Source: Algoriphagus aquimarinus (lineage in GTDB: Bacteria > Bacteroidota > Bacteroidia > Cytophagales > Cyclobacteriaceae). Taken from it: a stretch of DNA of 64,000 nt. The position numbers were made by a program, and so were the translations under genes. Location of the stretch: the NCBI RefSeq assembly GCF_900112005.1, contig NZ_FOKK01000001.1, positions 310,001 through 374,000 of the forward strand, read 5' to 3'. The notes beneath the pieces are model-generated. The model made no database searches. It was not told where the DNA came from and was given only the letters and a program-made list of their open reading frames with translations. This document shows positions 7,641 through 16,199 of the stretch, in pieces (within the stretch, counting starts at the first letter, position 1; every line of letters starts with the position of its first letter).

Positions 7641-9092
7641 ATGCAAAACATTCCATTATACATTGGCAATAAGCCATTTCCAGGCACAGGTAAGAAGTTT
7701 AATAATTACAATCCGGGAACTGGTGACTTGTTAAATGAAGTGAGTAGCGCTTCTACTGCCGATTTCGAGAAAGCGATAGAATCCGCGAAGCAAGGACTTA
7801 AGATCTGGTCAGCCATGTCTCCTACTGAGCGGGGAAGAATTTTGCATAAGGCTTCACGTATTCTACGTGAAAAGAATGATGAATTGGCGCTACTGGAATC
7901 TCAGGATGCCGGTAAGCCTATTCGTGAAGCGCTTGAAGTAGACGTGGTATCTGGAGCAGATTGCTTGGAATATTACGCAGGTATAGCCGCTTCCATGCAT
8001 GGAGAGCATATTAATTTGGGTGATGATTTTGCCTATACACGTAGAGAGCCTCTAGGAATCTGTGCAGGAATCGGAGCTTGGAATTACCCAATTCAGATTG
8101 CTTGCTGGAAATCAGCCCCAGCTTTGGCGTGTGGCAATGTCATGATTTTCAAACCAGCGGAACTTACACCGGTTACAGCCTACAAGTTGGCAGAGGTATA
8201 TAAGGAAGCAGGCTTGCCCGATGGAGTTTTCAACGTAGTGCAAGGAGATGGCGAAGTGGGCCAAATGATGACTTCGCATCCAGATATAGCCAAGGTATCC
8301 ATTACCGGAGAGGTAGGAACTGGCAAGAAAGTGATGGCAGCTGCAGCAGCGACACTGAAGCATGTGACTTTAGAGCTAGGTGGCAAATCGCCGATTATAG
8401 TATTTGAAGATGCAGACCTAGAGGAAGCTGTGAATGGTGTTCTGTTGGGTAATTTCTATACCCAAGGAGAAATTTGCAGCAATGGCACACGTGTATTTGT
8501 TCATGCTGCTATTCGTGAGAAATTCCTTGAAATACTCGTAGAGCGAACCAAAAATCTGAAGGTAGGCGATCCTGCTGATCCAACGACTCATGTTGGCGCA
8601 TTGATTAATAAAAACCATTTCGATAAAGTGATGGGTTATATCGCTTTGGGAAAAGAGCAGGGAGCTGAATTGATTTCTGGTGGCAATCAGGTAAAGGTAC
8701 CAGGATGTGAAGGAGGCTATTTTGTAGAGCCTACTATTTTCGCCAGCGCTAAAGATGAGGTACGAATCGTAGAAGAAGAAATCTTCGGCCCTGTGATGTC
8801 CATATTAACTTTTACAGAAGAAGAAGATGTGTTGCAGCGAGCAAATAATACGCCTTTTGGACTTGCGGCCGGCGTATATACAAATGACCTAAGAAGGGCT
8901 CACCGCATGGTGGCCAAATTGCAGGCTGGAATATGCTGGGTCAATACATTCAATATCACTCCTGTGGAAATTCCCTTTGGTGGATACAAGCAGTCGGGAA
9001 TTGGACGGGAAAATGGCTTGGCAGCCATCGAGCATTATTCCCAGCTCAAGACAGTTTATATCGCCATGAAAGACTTGGGAAACCCTTTCTAG
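7641..9092 (+). CDS. betB: Betaine aldehyde dehydrogenase
   Basis: This NAD(P)+-dependent enzyme oxidises betaine aldehyde to the osmoprotectant glycine betaine. At 483 residues it has the normal length and the BetB-like hallmarks: GAWNYPIQIACWK near residues 150-162, FKPAE, the glutamate in LELGGKSP near 247, and the nucleophile in GEICSNGTRVFV (Cys near 279), the sequence typical of BetB. The ATG at 7641 is preferred to the TTG just before it. It precedes the GMC dehydrogenase by 52 bp, so both steps of choline oxidation are probably one operon. Confidence 0.93.
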   Translation: MQNIPLYIGNKPFPGTGKKFNNYNPGTGDLLNEVSSASTADFEKAIESAKQGLKIWSAMSPTERGRILHKASRILREKNDELALLESQDAGKPIREALEVDVVSGADCLEYYAGIAASMHGEHINLGDDFAYTRREPLGICAGIGAWNYPIQIACWKSAPALACGNVMIFKPAELTPVTAYKLAEVYKEAGLPDGVFNVVQGDGEVGQMMTSHPDIAKVSITGEVGTGKKVMAAAAATLKHVTLELGGKSPIIVFEDADLEEAVNGVLLGNFYTQGEICSNGTRVFVHAAIREKFLEILVERTKNLKVGDPADPTTHVGALINKNHFDKVMGYIALGKEQGAELISGGNQVKVPGCEGGYFVEPTIFASAKDEVRIVEEEIFGPVMSILTFTEEEDVLQRANNTPFGLAAGVYTNDLRRAHRMVAKLQAGICWVNTFNITPVEIPFGGYKQSGIGRENGLAAIEHYSQLKTVYIAMKDLGNPF

Positions 9093-9144
9093 AATCTTGT
9101 TCTCTGACAGAAAAATTGTCTAAGAGCCAAAACAAACAGTATTT

Positions 9145-10638
9145 ATGAAATATGATTTTATAGTAGTCGGTGGAGGTTCTGCCGGGGTAATCACTGCTTA
9201 TCGACTTGCAGAACAAAAAGCCGGTAACGTACTACTTATAGAGGCAGGAATCTCTGACGAAAAGCGTGAAGACGTGCTTCAGCTAGACCAGTGGCAATCG
9301 CTGCTGGAAGGAGAGTTGGATTATGATTTTACGATCGAGAAGCAAGAAAACGGAAACTCCAATATGCGTCATAGCCGCGCCAAGGTAATGGGCGGTTGCA
9401 GTTCTCATAATTCTGCGATTGCATTTCAGGCGCCGGATTATGATTTTGAAGTTTGGACTGAAATGGGATTGGAAGGCTGGACGCCTGCAGATGTAAGACC
9501 TTTTTACACTAAGGTTTTCGAAAAAGTGAATCTAGAACTATCCGATTCTGGTAATGCTTGTGGCAAAGCTATGATAGATGCCAGTGAAGAATACGGGATT
9601 CCTAAGAAGGATTTTGTCCAAGGTGAATACAAAGAATCAGCGGGTTGGTTTTCTCTGAACAAAAAGGGAAATACCAGACATTCGAGTTCAGTAGCCTACT
9701 TGCATCCCTACGATCAAGTTCCCGAAAACCTCACCGTACTCACAGAAACTTTTGCGTATCGCTTGCTTTTTGATTCAGACAAAAATGTAACTGGAGTAGA
9801 AACTAGCAAGGGTGTTTTCGAAGCAGCTAAGGAAGTGATTTTGTCTGGAGGAGCATTTCAGACACCTCAACTATTGATGCTTTCTGGCATTGGGGCAGCT
9901 GAGCATTTGCAAGAAATGAATATTCCAGTGCTGGAAAATTTGCCAGGTGTAGGAAGTCATTTGCTGGATCATCCTGAAGGAGTGATTATGTGGGAGTCTG
10001 CCAAACCAGTTCCTGCTGAAACGGCTCAGAAATATGAAATAGGCATTTTTAGCAAAACTGATCTTAGCTTGCCGATAGCTGACGTAATGTTCCATTTGGG
10101 AACAGAAGCTTTTGACATGCATACGGTACCTGCAGGATTTCCTACCGCAGAGGAGGCTTTTTCGCTTACGCCAAATGTGATGCAGGCCAAAAGTGAGGGA
10201 ACCGTGCGATTACAATCTACAGATCCAGAAACAGCTCCATTGATAGATCCGAAATACTTTAGCGATCCTGAGGGTTACGACATCAAGGTGATGGTGGAAA
10301 GCATAAAAATCGCAAGAAAGATCGCGGAGCAGCCAGCTCTTAAGCCATGGATTAAGCGTGAACTTGCGCCAGGATCAGCCATTCAGTCGGACGAGCAAAT
10401 AGAAGAATACATCTATAAGACGCACAACACGGTCTACCATCCTGCTGGAACTTGCAAAATGGCTAGCGATGATGATGTTAATCAGGTAGTTAATAACCGA
10501 CTACAAGTGAAAGGTATTGGGAAGCTTCGCATCGCTGATGCGTCGGTTTTTCCTACTATCACTAGTGTCAATCCTAATATGACTGTGATGATGATTGGTG
10601 AGCGTTGCGCTGACTTTATCATCCAGGATCATTCTTAA
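9145..10638 (+). CDS. betA: GMC oxidoreductase, probable choline dehydrogenase
   Basis: This FAD enzyme probably oxidises choline to betaine aldehyde, the substrate of its upstream neighbour. The 497-residue protein has the N-terminal FAD-binding GGGSAG (residues 9-14), the GGCSSHN substrate/FAD loop near 88, and the C-terminal catalytic segment YHPAGTCKM (His near 432), followed by DASVFP and NPNMTV. It is shorter than E. coli BetA (about 556), and GMC enzymes are broad, so the substrate rests on context: betB upstream and a choline-transporter-like gene downstream. Confidence 0.85.
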   Translation: MKYDFIVVGGGSAGVITAYRLAEQKAGNVLLIEAGISDEKREDVLQLDQWQSLLEGELDYDFTIEKQENGNSNMRHSRAKVMGGCSSHNSAIAFQAPDYDFEVWTEMGLEGWTPADVRPFYTKVFEKVNLELSDSGNACGKAMIDASEEYGIPKKDFVQGEYKESAGWFSLNKKGNTRHSSSVAYLHPYDQVPENLTVLTETFAYRLLFDSDKNVTGVETSKGVFEAAKEVILSGGAFQTPQLLMLSGIGAAEHLQEMNIPVLENLPGVGSHLLDHPEGVIMWESAKPVPAETAQKYEIGIFSKTDLSLPIADVMFHLGTEAFDMHTVPAGFPTAEEAFSLTPNVMQAKSEGTVRLQSTDPETAPLIDPKYFSDPEGYDIKVMVESIKIARKIAEQPALKPWIKRELAPGSAIQSDEQIEEYIYKTHNTVYHPAGTCKMASDDDVNQVVNNRLQVKGIGKLRIADASVFPTITSVNPNMTVMMIGERCADFIIQDHS

Positions 10639-10644
10639 ATAGAC

Positions 10645-10679
10645 TCCACCTTTAGCTATTCTATTTGGCTAAAGGTGGA
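10645..10679. terminator. Bidirectional terminator between betA and symporter
   Basis: A 12-bp perfect stem (TCCACCTTTAGC and its complement) with an 11-base loop lies between two convergent genes. Confidence 0.75.
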
Positions 10680-10688
10680 AAATTTAAG

Positions 10689-12281
10689 CTACCCCATTTT
10701 TTTAAGTGCTAGAGGAGGACAGCTTTTTTGCGTTAATCTAGATACAACCAAGATACTGATTAGTCCACATGCCATTGCTAGAGTTCTGAAAGGAAAGAGA
10801 ACCGCTCCATCCGCTTGGGTCATTGGATATGGGATTATCGCTTCAATTCCGAAGGCAGGTTCTCCAGCTCCAAACCTCAATATTACCGAAACAATTAATC
10901 CTGCGATCGCTCCATAGCGATTTGCTTTCTTGTCGAAAAGCGCACAGACCAACGGTGGGAAAAGAAGACAATACACTAAATCACTGCATAAGAACCAGAG
11001 TGCATAGACACTCTGCACCTGTAGCGCAATAAGCGTGGCAGCGATACCAATGATCCAGATTACTTTTTTAATGACCTTAGCTAGAGATTTAGAGTCAATT
11101 TTCGGCTTGTAAAGTTTGCGATATAGATTCCAAGAAGCCATGGATGAAGCGGATAGAATAGATGAATCCACGGAGGACATCACAGCAGCGGCGATGGCGC
11201 CAAGTCCAATAGTTGCCACTATAGGGTTGGTCAGGTATCGTACTACATAAGGTAGTGTAAGCGCAGCATCTTCAGGTGGAGCTATTCCAAGTGCATTCCA
11301 GTCCACTACATTTCCTATCACACCGATCATTATTGCCGGAACTGCAGCTATCAAGCATACGAATCCTGCTATTATAGAAAGGCGCATGGCTACTTTTTCA
11401 TTTTTGGAAGCCAAAACTCTCTGGAAATATACTTGCCAAGGAATTCCTCCGAAAATCAGAAGTAGGGCAGAGTCCCACCAGTTCCAATAGTAATCTCCCC
11501 AGAGCTCATTTTTATAACCGTCCAGTGGAGGGAATAGATTGGCGTAGATGCCTTTGTTCTCCTGATAAGTAGCCCAAGCATAATCCCATCCACCGACTTT
11601 GTCTAATGCAAAAGGAACAACTAGGATAAGTCCAAAGAATAATAATATCATCTGGATGACATCGGTAAAAGCCACCGCCCATAATCCACCGAGTGCTGTA
11701 TAGGCAATGGCAATAGCAGCGGATAAGATGATGGAAGGAACAAAGTCCATTCCTAGCACCGTCCCAAAGGTGGTACCCAATGCAGTAAGAATAGCCGAGG
11801 TCCAAAACAACTCGCCTGTGATAGCAGGAATACTTAGCGCTGCGGCGACATTTTTACCAAATCGCTGTTCCAAGGGATCAATCATTGTTTTGAACTCATA
11901 ACGTCTCATTTTCCGGGCAAAAAATAAGCCTCCAAAGATGAGGCTTAATGCATATCCCCAGGGTGCTTGTACCCAGGCGAGACCAGATGAACTCGTGTAC
12001 TCTGCCGTCCCATTGATATAGCCTCCTCCTACCCAAGTGGCACTCATGGTGAATATCGCAACGCCCAAAGGGAGTGAACGTCCAGCCAGCATGACACTAT
12101 CTTCTGTGTCCTGACTTTTCATATTTGCAGCATAGGTTCCTATGTAGAAAATAGCGGCGTAGAAAAACATCATCGCTATAAATCCTGGCCAGTAGACAGG
12201 TCTACCCATCCAGTGCATAATGGCACCGGCGAGCAATAGGACAAGCATAATAATTAATGAGGGGAGTAACTTTTTAAGCAT
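10689..12281 (-). CDS. Na+/solute symporter resembling choline transporter CHT1
   Basis: The 530-residue polytopic protein belongs to the sodium:solute symporter (SSS) family. Its segments resemble the animal high-affinity choline transporter (SLC5A7/CHT1) as I recall it: WVGGGYINGTAE (83-94), WVQAPWGYALSLIFGGLFFA (103-122), GGIPWQVYFQRVLAS (near 277), and AAAVMSSVDSSILSASS (near 360). It probably imports choline to feed the convergent betBA genes. The start is ATG at 12281; a TTG nine bases earlier is less likely. Assignment to choline is by recalled similarity plus context. Confidence 0.85.
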   Translation of the reverse strand: MLKKLLPSLIIMLVLLLAGAIMHWMGRPVYWPGFIAMMFFYAAIFYIGTYAANMKSQDTEDSVMLAGRSLPLGVAIFTMSATWVGGGYINGTAEYTSSSGLAWVQAPWGYALSLIFGGLFFARKMRRYEFKTMIDPLEQRFGKNVAAALSIPAITGELFWTSAILTALGTTFGTVLGMDFVPSIILSAAIAIAYTALGGLWAVAFTDVIQMILLFFGLILVVPFALDKVGGWDYAWATYQENKGIYANLFPPLDGYKNELWGDYYWNWWDSALLLIFGGIPWQVYFQRVLASKNEKVAMRLSIIAGFVCLIAAVPAIMIGVIGNVVDWNALGIAPPEDAALTLPYVVRYLTNPIVATIGLGAIAAAVMSSVDSSILSASSMASWNLYRKLYKPKIDSKSLAKVIKKVIWIIGIAATLIALQVQSVYALWFLCSDLVYCLLFPPLVCALFDKKANRYGAIAGLIVSVILRFGAGEPAFGIEAIIPYPMTQADGAVLFPFRTLAMACGLISILVVSRLTQKSCPPLALKKMG

Positions 12282-12326
12282 TGGGGGCAATTCTTTTCAA
12301 TCTTGAAAATTGACATGCCGATTGGC

Positions 12327-12356
12327 GTTGGATTTATTCAAGAAATTGAATCCAAC
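12327..12356. promoter_or_regulatory. Inverted repeat between symporter and mscS
   Basis: GTTGGATT and AATCCAAC are perfect 8-base arms separated by 14 bases, in the divergent promoter region. It is a possible operator for osmotic or choline control; the regulator is unknown. Confidence 0.35.
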
Positions 12357-12541
12357 AGAAAATATATTCGGCAAAGAGTGATTTAGAGACCTGCAAGCTA
12401 CTATTTTTAATGGGAAGGGTTCCCGTATTGTGAGTTTTTCACTGATTTAGGACTTTTACTGGATATATACTGCTGTGAATGGATGATCAGACTTTGAGGA
12501 AATACCCCCTACTACTTTGATTTTTTCGTATTTTGAGAGCT

Positions 12542-13408
12542 ATGAATGAATTAGAATTTTTGTCTACAGACTGGCCTACAGTAAAGCACTGGCTGATCAT
12601 TGGAGGTATAGCATTAGCCACTTTTCTGATTTTTCTTTTTCTAGCAAGAAAGTCACGGACGCTTCTCAGTAGAAGGTTAATAAAGAGAATGGACGATGAT
12701 CTGCTGGCGAATTTTCTAGCCGGGGTTTTTGGGTCTATAGTAATTCTTATCGGGTTACTTTTCGTATTCCGTATCATTGGATTGACAGGAGTGATCTCGG
12801 GAATGCTAGCTGGAGCTGGGATATCTGCCTTTATCATAGGTTTTGCGCTCAAGGATATCGGAGAAAATTTCCTAGCCGGTATCATCTTGGCGTTTAAGCG
12901 TCCGTTCCGTGTGGGAGATATTGTAGATATCAACGGGATGCGGGGCCAAGTGCTTATGCTAAATCTCCGTGATACGCAGATCAAAACTGGCGATGGCAAA
13001 GACGTCTTTATTCCAAATGGAATTATCCTGAAAAATCCACTGATCAATTTCACCATAGACGGTTTTCTACGCTATGATTTTATCGTGGGATTGGATTACA
13101 GCTCTGATTATTATGCAGCTATTGAAGTGATCAAGTCTGCAATCGTAGAGGTGCCCGGCGTGTTGGATAGTTCCAAATTACCTTCAGTGTGGGTAACCGA
13201 GATGGCAGAAAGTACGCTGAATATTCAGGTGACTTTTTGGGTGGATACATTTGATCGTGCGATATCTGATGCTATAGTTAAAAGCAGCGCGATTTTGATG
13301 GTGTTGACCGCATTAGAAAAGGCCGGCTTTAATATGCCGGCCCGTATCGTGGAATTGAAGAATTACCAAGGTAAGGAGTTGAAAACCTCCGTCCCTACTT
13401 CTTTATGA
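12542..13408 (+). CDS. MscS-family mechanosensitive channel
   Basis: The 288-residue inner-membrane protein opens under membrane tension to release solutes on hypo-osmotic shock. Two or three hydrophobic helices come first. The pore helix and first beta layer are clear: MLAGAGISAFIIGFALKDIG, then ENFLAGIILAFKRPFRVGDIV and VFIPNG. The length matches small MscS (286 in E. coli). The ATG at 12542 was chosen over an upstream TTG. Placing a solute-release valve beside choline-to-betaine genes fits osmotic adaptation. It overlaps the convergent downstream gene by six bases. Confidence 0.93.
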   Translation: MNELEFLSTDWPTVKHWLIIGGIALATFLIFLFLARKSRTLLSRRLIKRMDDDLLANFLAGVFGSIVILIGLLFVFRIIGLTGVISGMLAGAGISAFIIGFALKDIGENFLAGIILAFKRPFRVGDIVDINGMRGQVLMLNLRDTQIKTGDGKDVFIPNGIILKNPLINFTIDGFLRYDFIVGLDYSSDYYAAIEVIKSAIVEVPGVLDSSKLPSVWVTEMAESTLNIQVTFWVDTFDRAISDAIVKSSAILMVLTALEKAGFNMPARIVELKNYQGKELKTSVPTSL

Positions 13409-13870
13409 TTTGATGATTCCAGCCAAATCAGCTGGTGAATAAGCTACTGATTTCAGCGTTTTTCTATCGCCTTCTCTGAATACCAGGAACAAATCACCTT
13501 CTTTTTCATAGAAGCATTCTGTGCCTTTCGCATTGTAGTGTGCTACGGTTGCTTTTGCTTCGTCTTCGGTTTTGCAAGCTTTGCTCATGTTTGAGCGTTG
13601 TACTTCGTCAAATAATGTTTTGAATTTTTCTCCCAATCCAAACTCCAAAATTGCTCCTGAAAGCACGTACTGCAAGTCGCATAATGCATCAGCTACCTCG
13701 ACCAAGTCATTATTTGCGATAGCTTCTTCAAGCTCTTTCAGCTCTTCAGCCAAAAGCGAAACACGTAGATCACATCTTACTTTCTCAGGGATAGTTGGAG
13801 AAGGCAAAACGGGATGTTTGAAAGTTTCGTGAAATAAAGCGACAGAAGTAAGGGACTTAGGATCTTGCAT
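13403..13870 (-). CDS. MazG-like/PRA-PH-family nucleotide pyrophosphohydrolase
   Basis: The 155-residue protein shows the all-alpha NTP pyrophosphatase signature: EELKELEEAI followed by EVADALCDLQYV, supplying the acidic residues that bind magnesium and the triphosphate. It resembles the phosphoribosyl-ATP pyrophosphohydrolase superfamily, but the absence of his genes nearby argues for a house-cleaning or nucleotide role. The C-terminal 60 residues are extra. Its 3' end overlaps mscS tail to tail. Confidence 0.8.
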   Translation of the reverse strand: MQDPKSLTSVALFHETFKHPVLPSPTIPEKVRCDLRVSLLAEELKELEEAIANNDLVEVADALCDLQYVLSGAILEFGLGEKFKTLFDEVQRSNMSKACKTEDEAKATVAHYNAKGTECFYEKEGDLFLVFREGDRKTLKSVAYSPADLAGIIKS

Positions 13871-13903
13871 AATTTTAGAATAAATGAAAGTCTGAAATAA
13901 ATG

Positions 13904-13937
13904 AAAAAGACCGGATTTACCGGTCTTTTTGAAGAAT
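13904..13937 (-). terminator. Terminator after lipoprotein gene
   Basis: An 11-bp stem (AAAAAGACCGG and complement) with a 5-base loop gives a T tail on the minus strand, ending transcripts of the lipoprotein gene. It is symmetrical enough to act both ways. Confidence 0.75.
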
Positions 13938-13950
13938 ATTAACGTCTGAC

Positions 13951-14718
13951 TTATCGTTTTTTCAGCACTACGGAGTTTTCTATGTTAGCTTCTATCTTGG
14001 CTAAAATTTCAGTATTACCATCTGGGCTGTTCGGACGAATTTCAATTTTACCATCATTATTAGCATCTGTGGCACTAGTGAAATCAACTCCAGCGAAAAG
14101 CTTCTCCATTTCAAAAGAGAGTAATAATTCAGTATTGTTTTCTACTTCAATTCCTGAATCAGATTCTGCAGTAGCCTCTATTACCTTTTCGGTTTCAGTC
14201 CAAAACTGAGTTGACTTGCCATTGATCTCTCCGGTGATCAGCAAAGATTTCTGGTACATAGGATCACCACTACTTTGATTCTTATAAAGTGAAAAAGATA
14301 CTTCTTTATAATTACCTTCTGGAGTATTCCCTTCACCTACCAAAGAAACCTTAGTTTCTCCATTTGATATCAATTTAAGGGATTTTTGCTTTGAGGATGA
14401 GCTTTGTAAATCTGCGTTTAGAGTCGTCTTAAGCTGTATTCCTCCTAAATCAATTCCTGCTATTAAATCTGCTGCAGCATAGTACTTCATTTCTACATCT
14501 TGAGTTCCTACTGTAAATTCATTTACAGTGAATCCGCTAATTATAAATCGGCCATTTTCAGAGGTGCTTGAATTAGGCTGTGTAGTTGTGGCTTTCAATG
14601 AAGCCTGAGTTTCAGATTCAGAAATTGGCTTTTCATCTTCTGATTCACAAGAAAATAATCCCAAACCTGCTGGTAATACGATTGCAGCAAAGGCTATTTT
14701 TCCAATATTCAATTTCAT
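13951..14718 (-). CDS. Hypothetical lipoprotein
   Basis: The 255-residue protein starts with a lipoprotein signal (residues 1-24; lipobox LGLFSC, Cys24), followed by a low-complexity Glu/Ser/Thr linker. The rest looks like a beta-rich domain with a D-x-N-x-D-G calcium-like loop near residue 225 (DANNDGKIEIR). No family is recognised. It stands alone, with a terminator downstream and about 600 bases of non-coding DNA upstream. Confidence 0.65.
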   Translation of the reverse strand: MKLNIGKIAFAAIVLPAGLGLFSCESEDEKPISESETQASLKATTTQPNSSTSENGRFIISGFTVNEFTVGTQDVEMKYYAAADLIAGIDLGGIQLKTTLNADLQSSSSKQKSLKLISNGETKVSLVGEGNTPEGNYKEVSFSLYKNQSSGDPMYQKSLLITGEINGKSTQFWTETEKVIEATAESDSGIEVENNTELLLSFEMEKLFAGVDFTSATDANNDGKIEIRPNSPDGNTEILAKIEANIENSVVLKKR

Positions 14719-15325
14719 AAGTTTTAAAATTTTGATTCCAGTTGCCTTTTCAACACAAATGCCATTTCGAAACTTTTCTGATTAGCTAGGTAGTTTCAGT
14801 TGGATTGGAATAGTCATCTTTGTAAGATTTGAAAAGTCACAGCTTGCCTCTTATCCCTTAAAAAAATGGTACTAATGGGGCTTATTTTTTATGTAATAAG
14901 TGGTTGATAAAAAGAAAAGTAGAACAAGAAATGGAGGTAGGTTCTATTTTTTTATTCTGTTTTTTGAACCAGATTATTCTAAGTTTCTATATTAATCAAA
15001 AGAATGATTTTTCAATTGAATTGAAATTTTCTGCATCTCGTGCTCATATTGAAGTTTTTGTAGAAGATGTTATCAGGATGTTGCCTTTAGGGGCAAAATT
15101 TGGATGCGTTTGCTGGAAGTATGTTTGAGATCTATTTTTTTCTATAAGATAGACCTAAGTACTTTTCGGATTAAGTTTGGCTGAGGGTTTTGCTAAAGCA
15201 TAAATATCTGACCGATTTTAAATTGAGAATCAGACAATAAGTCTGTTTTTGTGACAAGATGTTTAAGTTTGTGTTTCAACATTGGCTTGGATGGGTTTTT
15301 GTCCCAATGTCAACAACGATTTTCC
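14719..15325. other. 607-bp stretch without a convincing gene
   Basis: A 74-codon plus-strand frame (14904-15128) has no recognisable domain and no good start, so I do not call it. A weak hairpin with a TTTTTG tail lies at 15231-15250 (CAGAC-aataa-GTCTG), which would suit the end of a small plus-strand transcript or an attenuator before dapF. Nothing else stands out. Confidence 0.4.
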
Positions 15326-16099
15326 ATGGAAATTTCATTTTACAAATATCAGGGAACAGGAAATGACTTCGTCATGATCGATGATCGTGCGCAGAAGTTT
15401 GATGATTCAGATTTGAAGTTAGTCAGTCAGCTATGCGACCGAAAGTTTGGCGTGGGTGCTGATGGTTTGATTTTGATCCGAAATCATGCAGATTATGATT
15501 TTGAGATGATCTATTTCAATGCTGATGGAAGCCAGAGTATGTGTGGCAACGGTGCGAGATGCGCTGTTGCGTTTTCTGCGTTTCTGGGAATTTTGGAAGA
15601 AAAAACAAGCTTTCTAGCCATTGATGGAGCACATGAAGCCATACTGAAAGATGGCTTGGTCCAATTGCTTATGGGCGATGTAGCAGGAATAGATGAAAAA
15701 GGAGCTGATTCCTTTGTCAATACCGGTTCACCACACCACATTCGCTTTGTAGACGATGTGCAGGATTATCCCATTTTTGCAGAAGGCAAAAAAGTGCGCT
15801 ACGATGAAATGTACGCTCCCGCTGGGACTAATGTCAATTTCGTAGAAAAAGTGAGTGCTGATGAAATCTTCGTTCGTACGTATGAGAGAGGTGTGGAAGA
15901 TGAGACGCTTTCTTGTGGCACCGGAGTGACAGCCGCAGCGATTGCCTTTGGCAAGGACTTGCCGGCGGCTACGATTAAAATACAGACCCTTGGTGGTCAA
16001 CTATCTGTGAAATTTAAAGCTTCCGTCAATGGAGCTTTTAAAGAAGTCTGGTTGATAGGTCCTGCCCAGCAGGTTTTTGCCGGAAAAATAAATCTTTAG
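15326..16099 (+). CDS. dapF: Diaminopimelate epimerase
   Basis: DapF interconverts LL- and meso-diaminopimelate for lysine and peptidoglycan synthesis. The 257-residue protein has both catalytic cysteines in their motifs: MCGNGARC (Cys73) and SCGTGVTAAA (Cys197). The N-terminal KYQGTGNDF is also typical. The frame is open upstream to 15251, but the ATG at 15326 starts exactly at the conserved N-terminus and is preferred. It precedes secA by about 100 bp. Confidence 0.96.
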   Translation: MEISFYKYQGTGNDFVMIDDRAQKFDDSDLKLVSQLCDRKFGVGADGLILIRNHADYDFEMIYFNADGSQSMCGNGARCAVAFSAFLGILEEKTSFLAIDGAHEAILKDGLVQLLMGDVAGIDEKGADSFVNTGSPHHIRFVDDVQDYPIFAEGKKVRYDEMYAPAGTNVNFVEKVSADEIFVRTYERGVEDETLSCGTGVTAAAIAFGKDLPAATIKIQTLGGQLSVKFKASVNGAFKEVWLIGPAQQVFAGKINL

Positions 16100-16154
16100 C
16101 CAGCCATTGGAGTTCTTCTCCGATGAACTGGTTTTATTATCAATTATAACAAAA

Positions 16155-16175
16155 AGGGCTTAATTTTGAAGCCCT
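16155..16175. promoter_or_regulatory. Hairpin in the dapF-secA gap
   Basis: AGGGCTT and AAGCCCT arms surround a 7-base loop, about 25 bases before the secA start. There is no T run, so this is more likely a weak leader structure than a terminator. Confidence 0.3.
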
Positions 16176-16199
16176 AATAGAGAATTACAATAAGCTAGC

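Noticed and set aside
7326..7677. Short frames on both strands between the tRNA unit and betB
   Set aside because: They cover the tRNA fragment, terminator and betB promoter region and resemble no protein.
13572..14209. Plus-strand frames opposite the MazG-like and lipoprotein genes
   Set aside because: Serine-rich antisense shadows of genes with clear domains or signals on the other strand.
14904..15128. 74-codon plus-strand frame in the gap before dapF
   Set aside because: Starts with TTG, has no known domain, and its composition fits non-coding AT-rich DNA. It could still be a small gene.
15231..15250. Terminator for a small RNA upstream of dapF
   Set aside because: The stem is only five base pairs and no promoter was seen upstream; kept as a note in the gap entry only.
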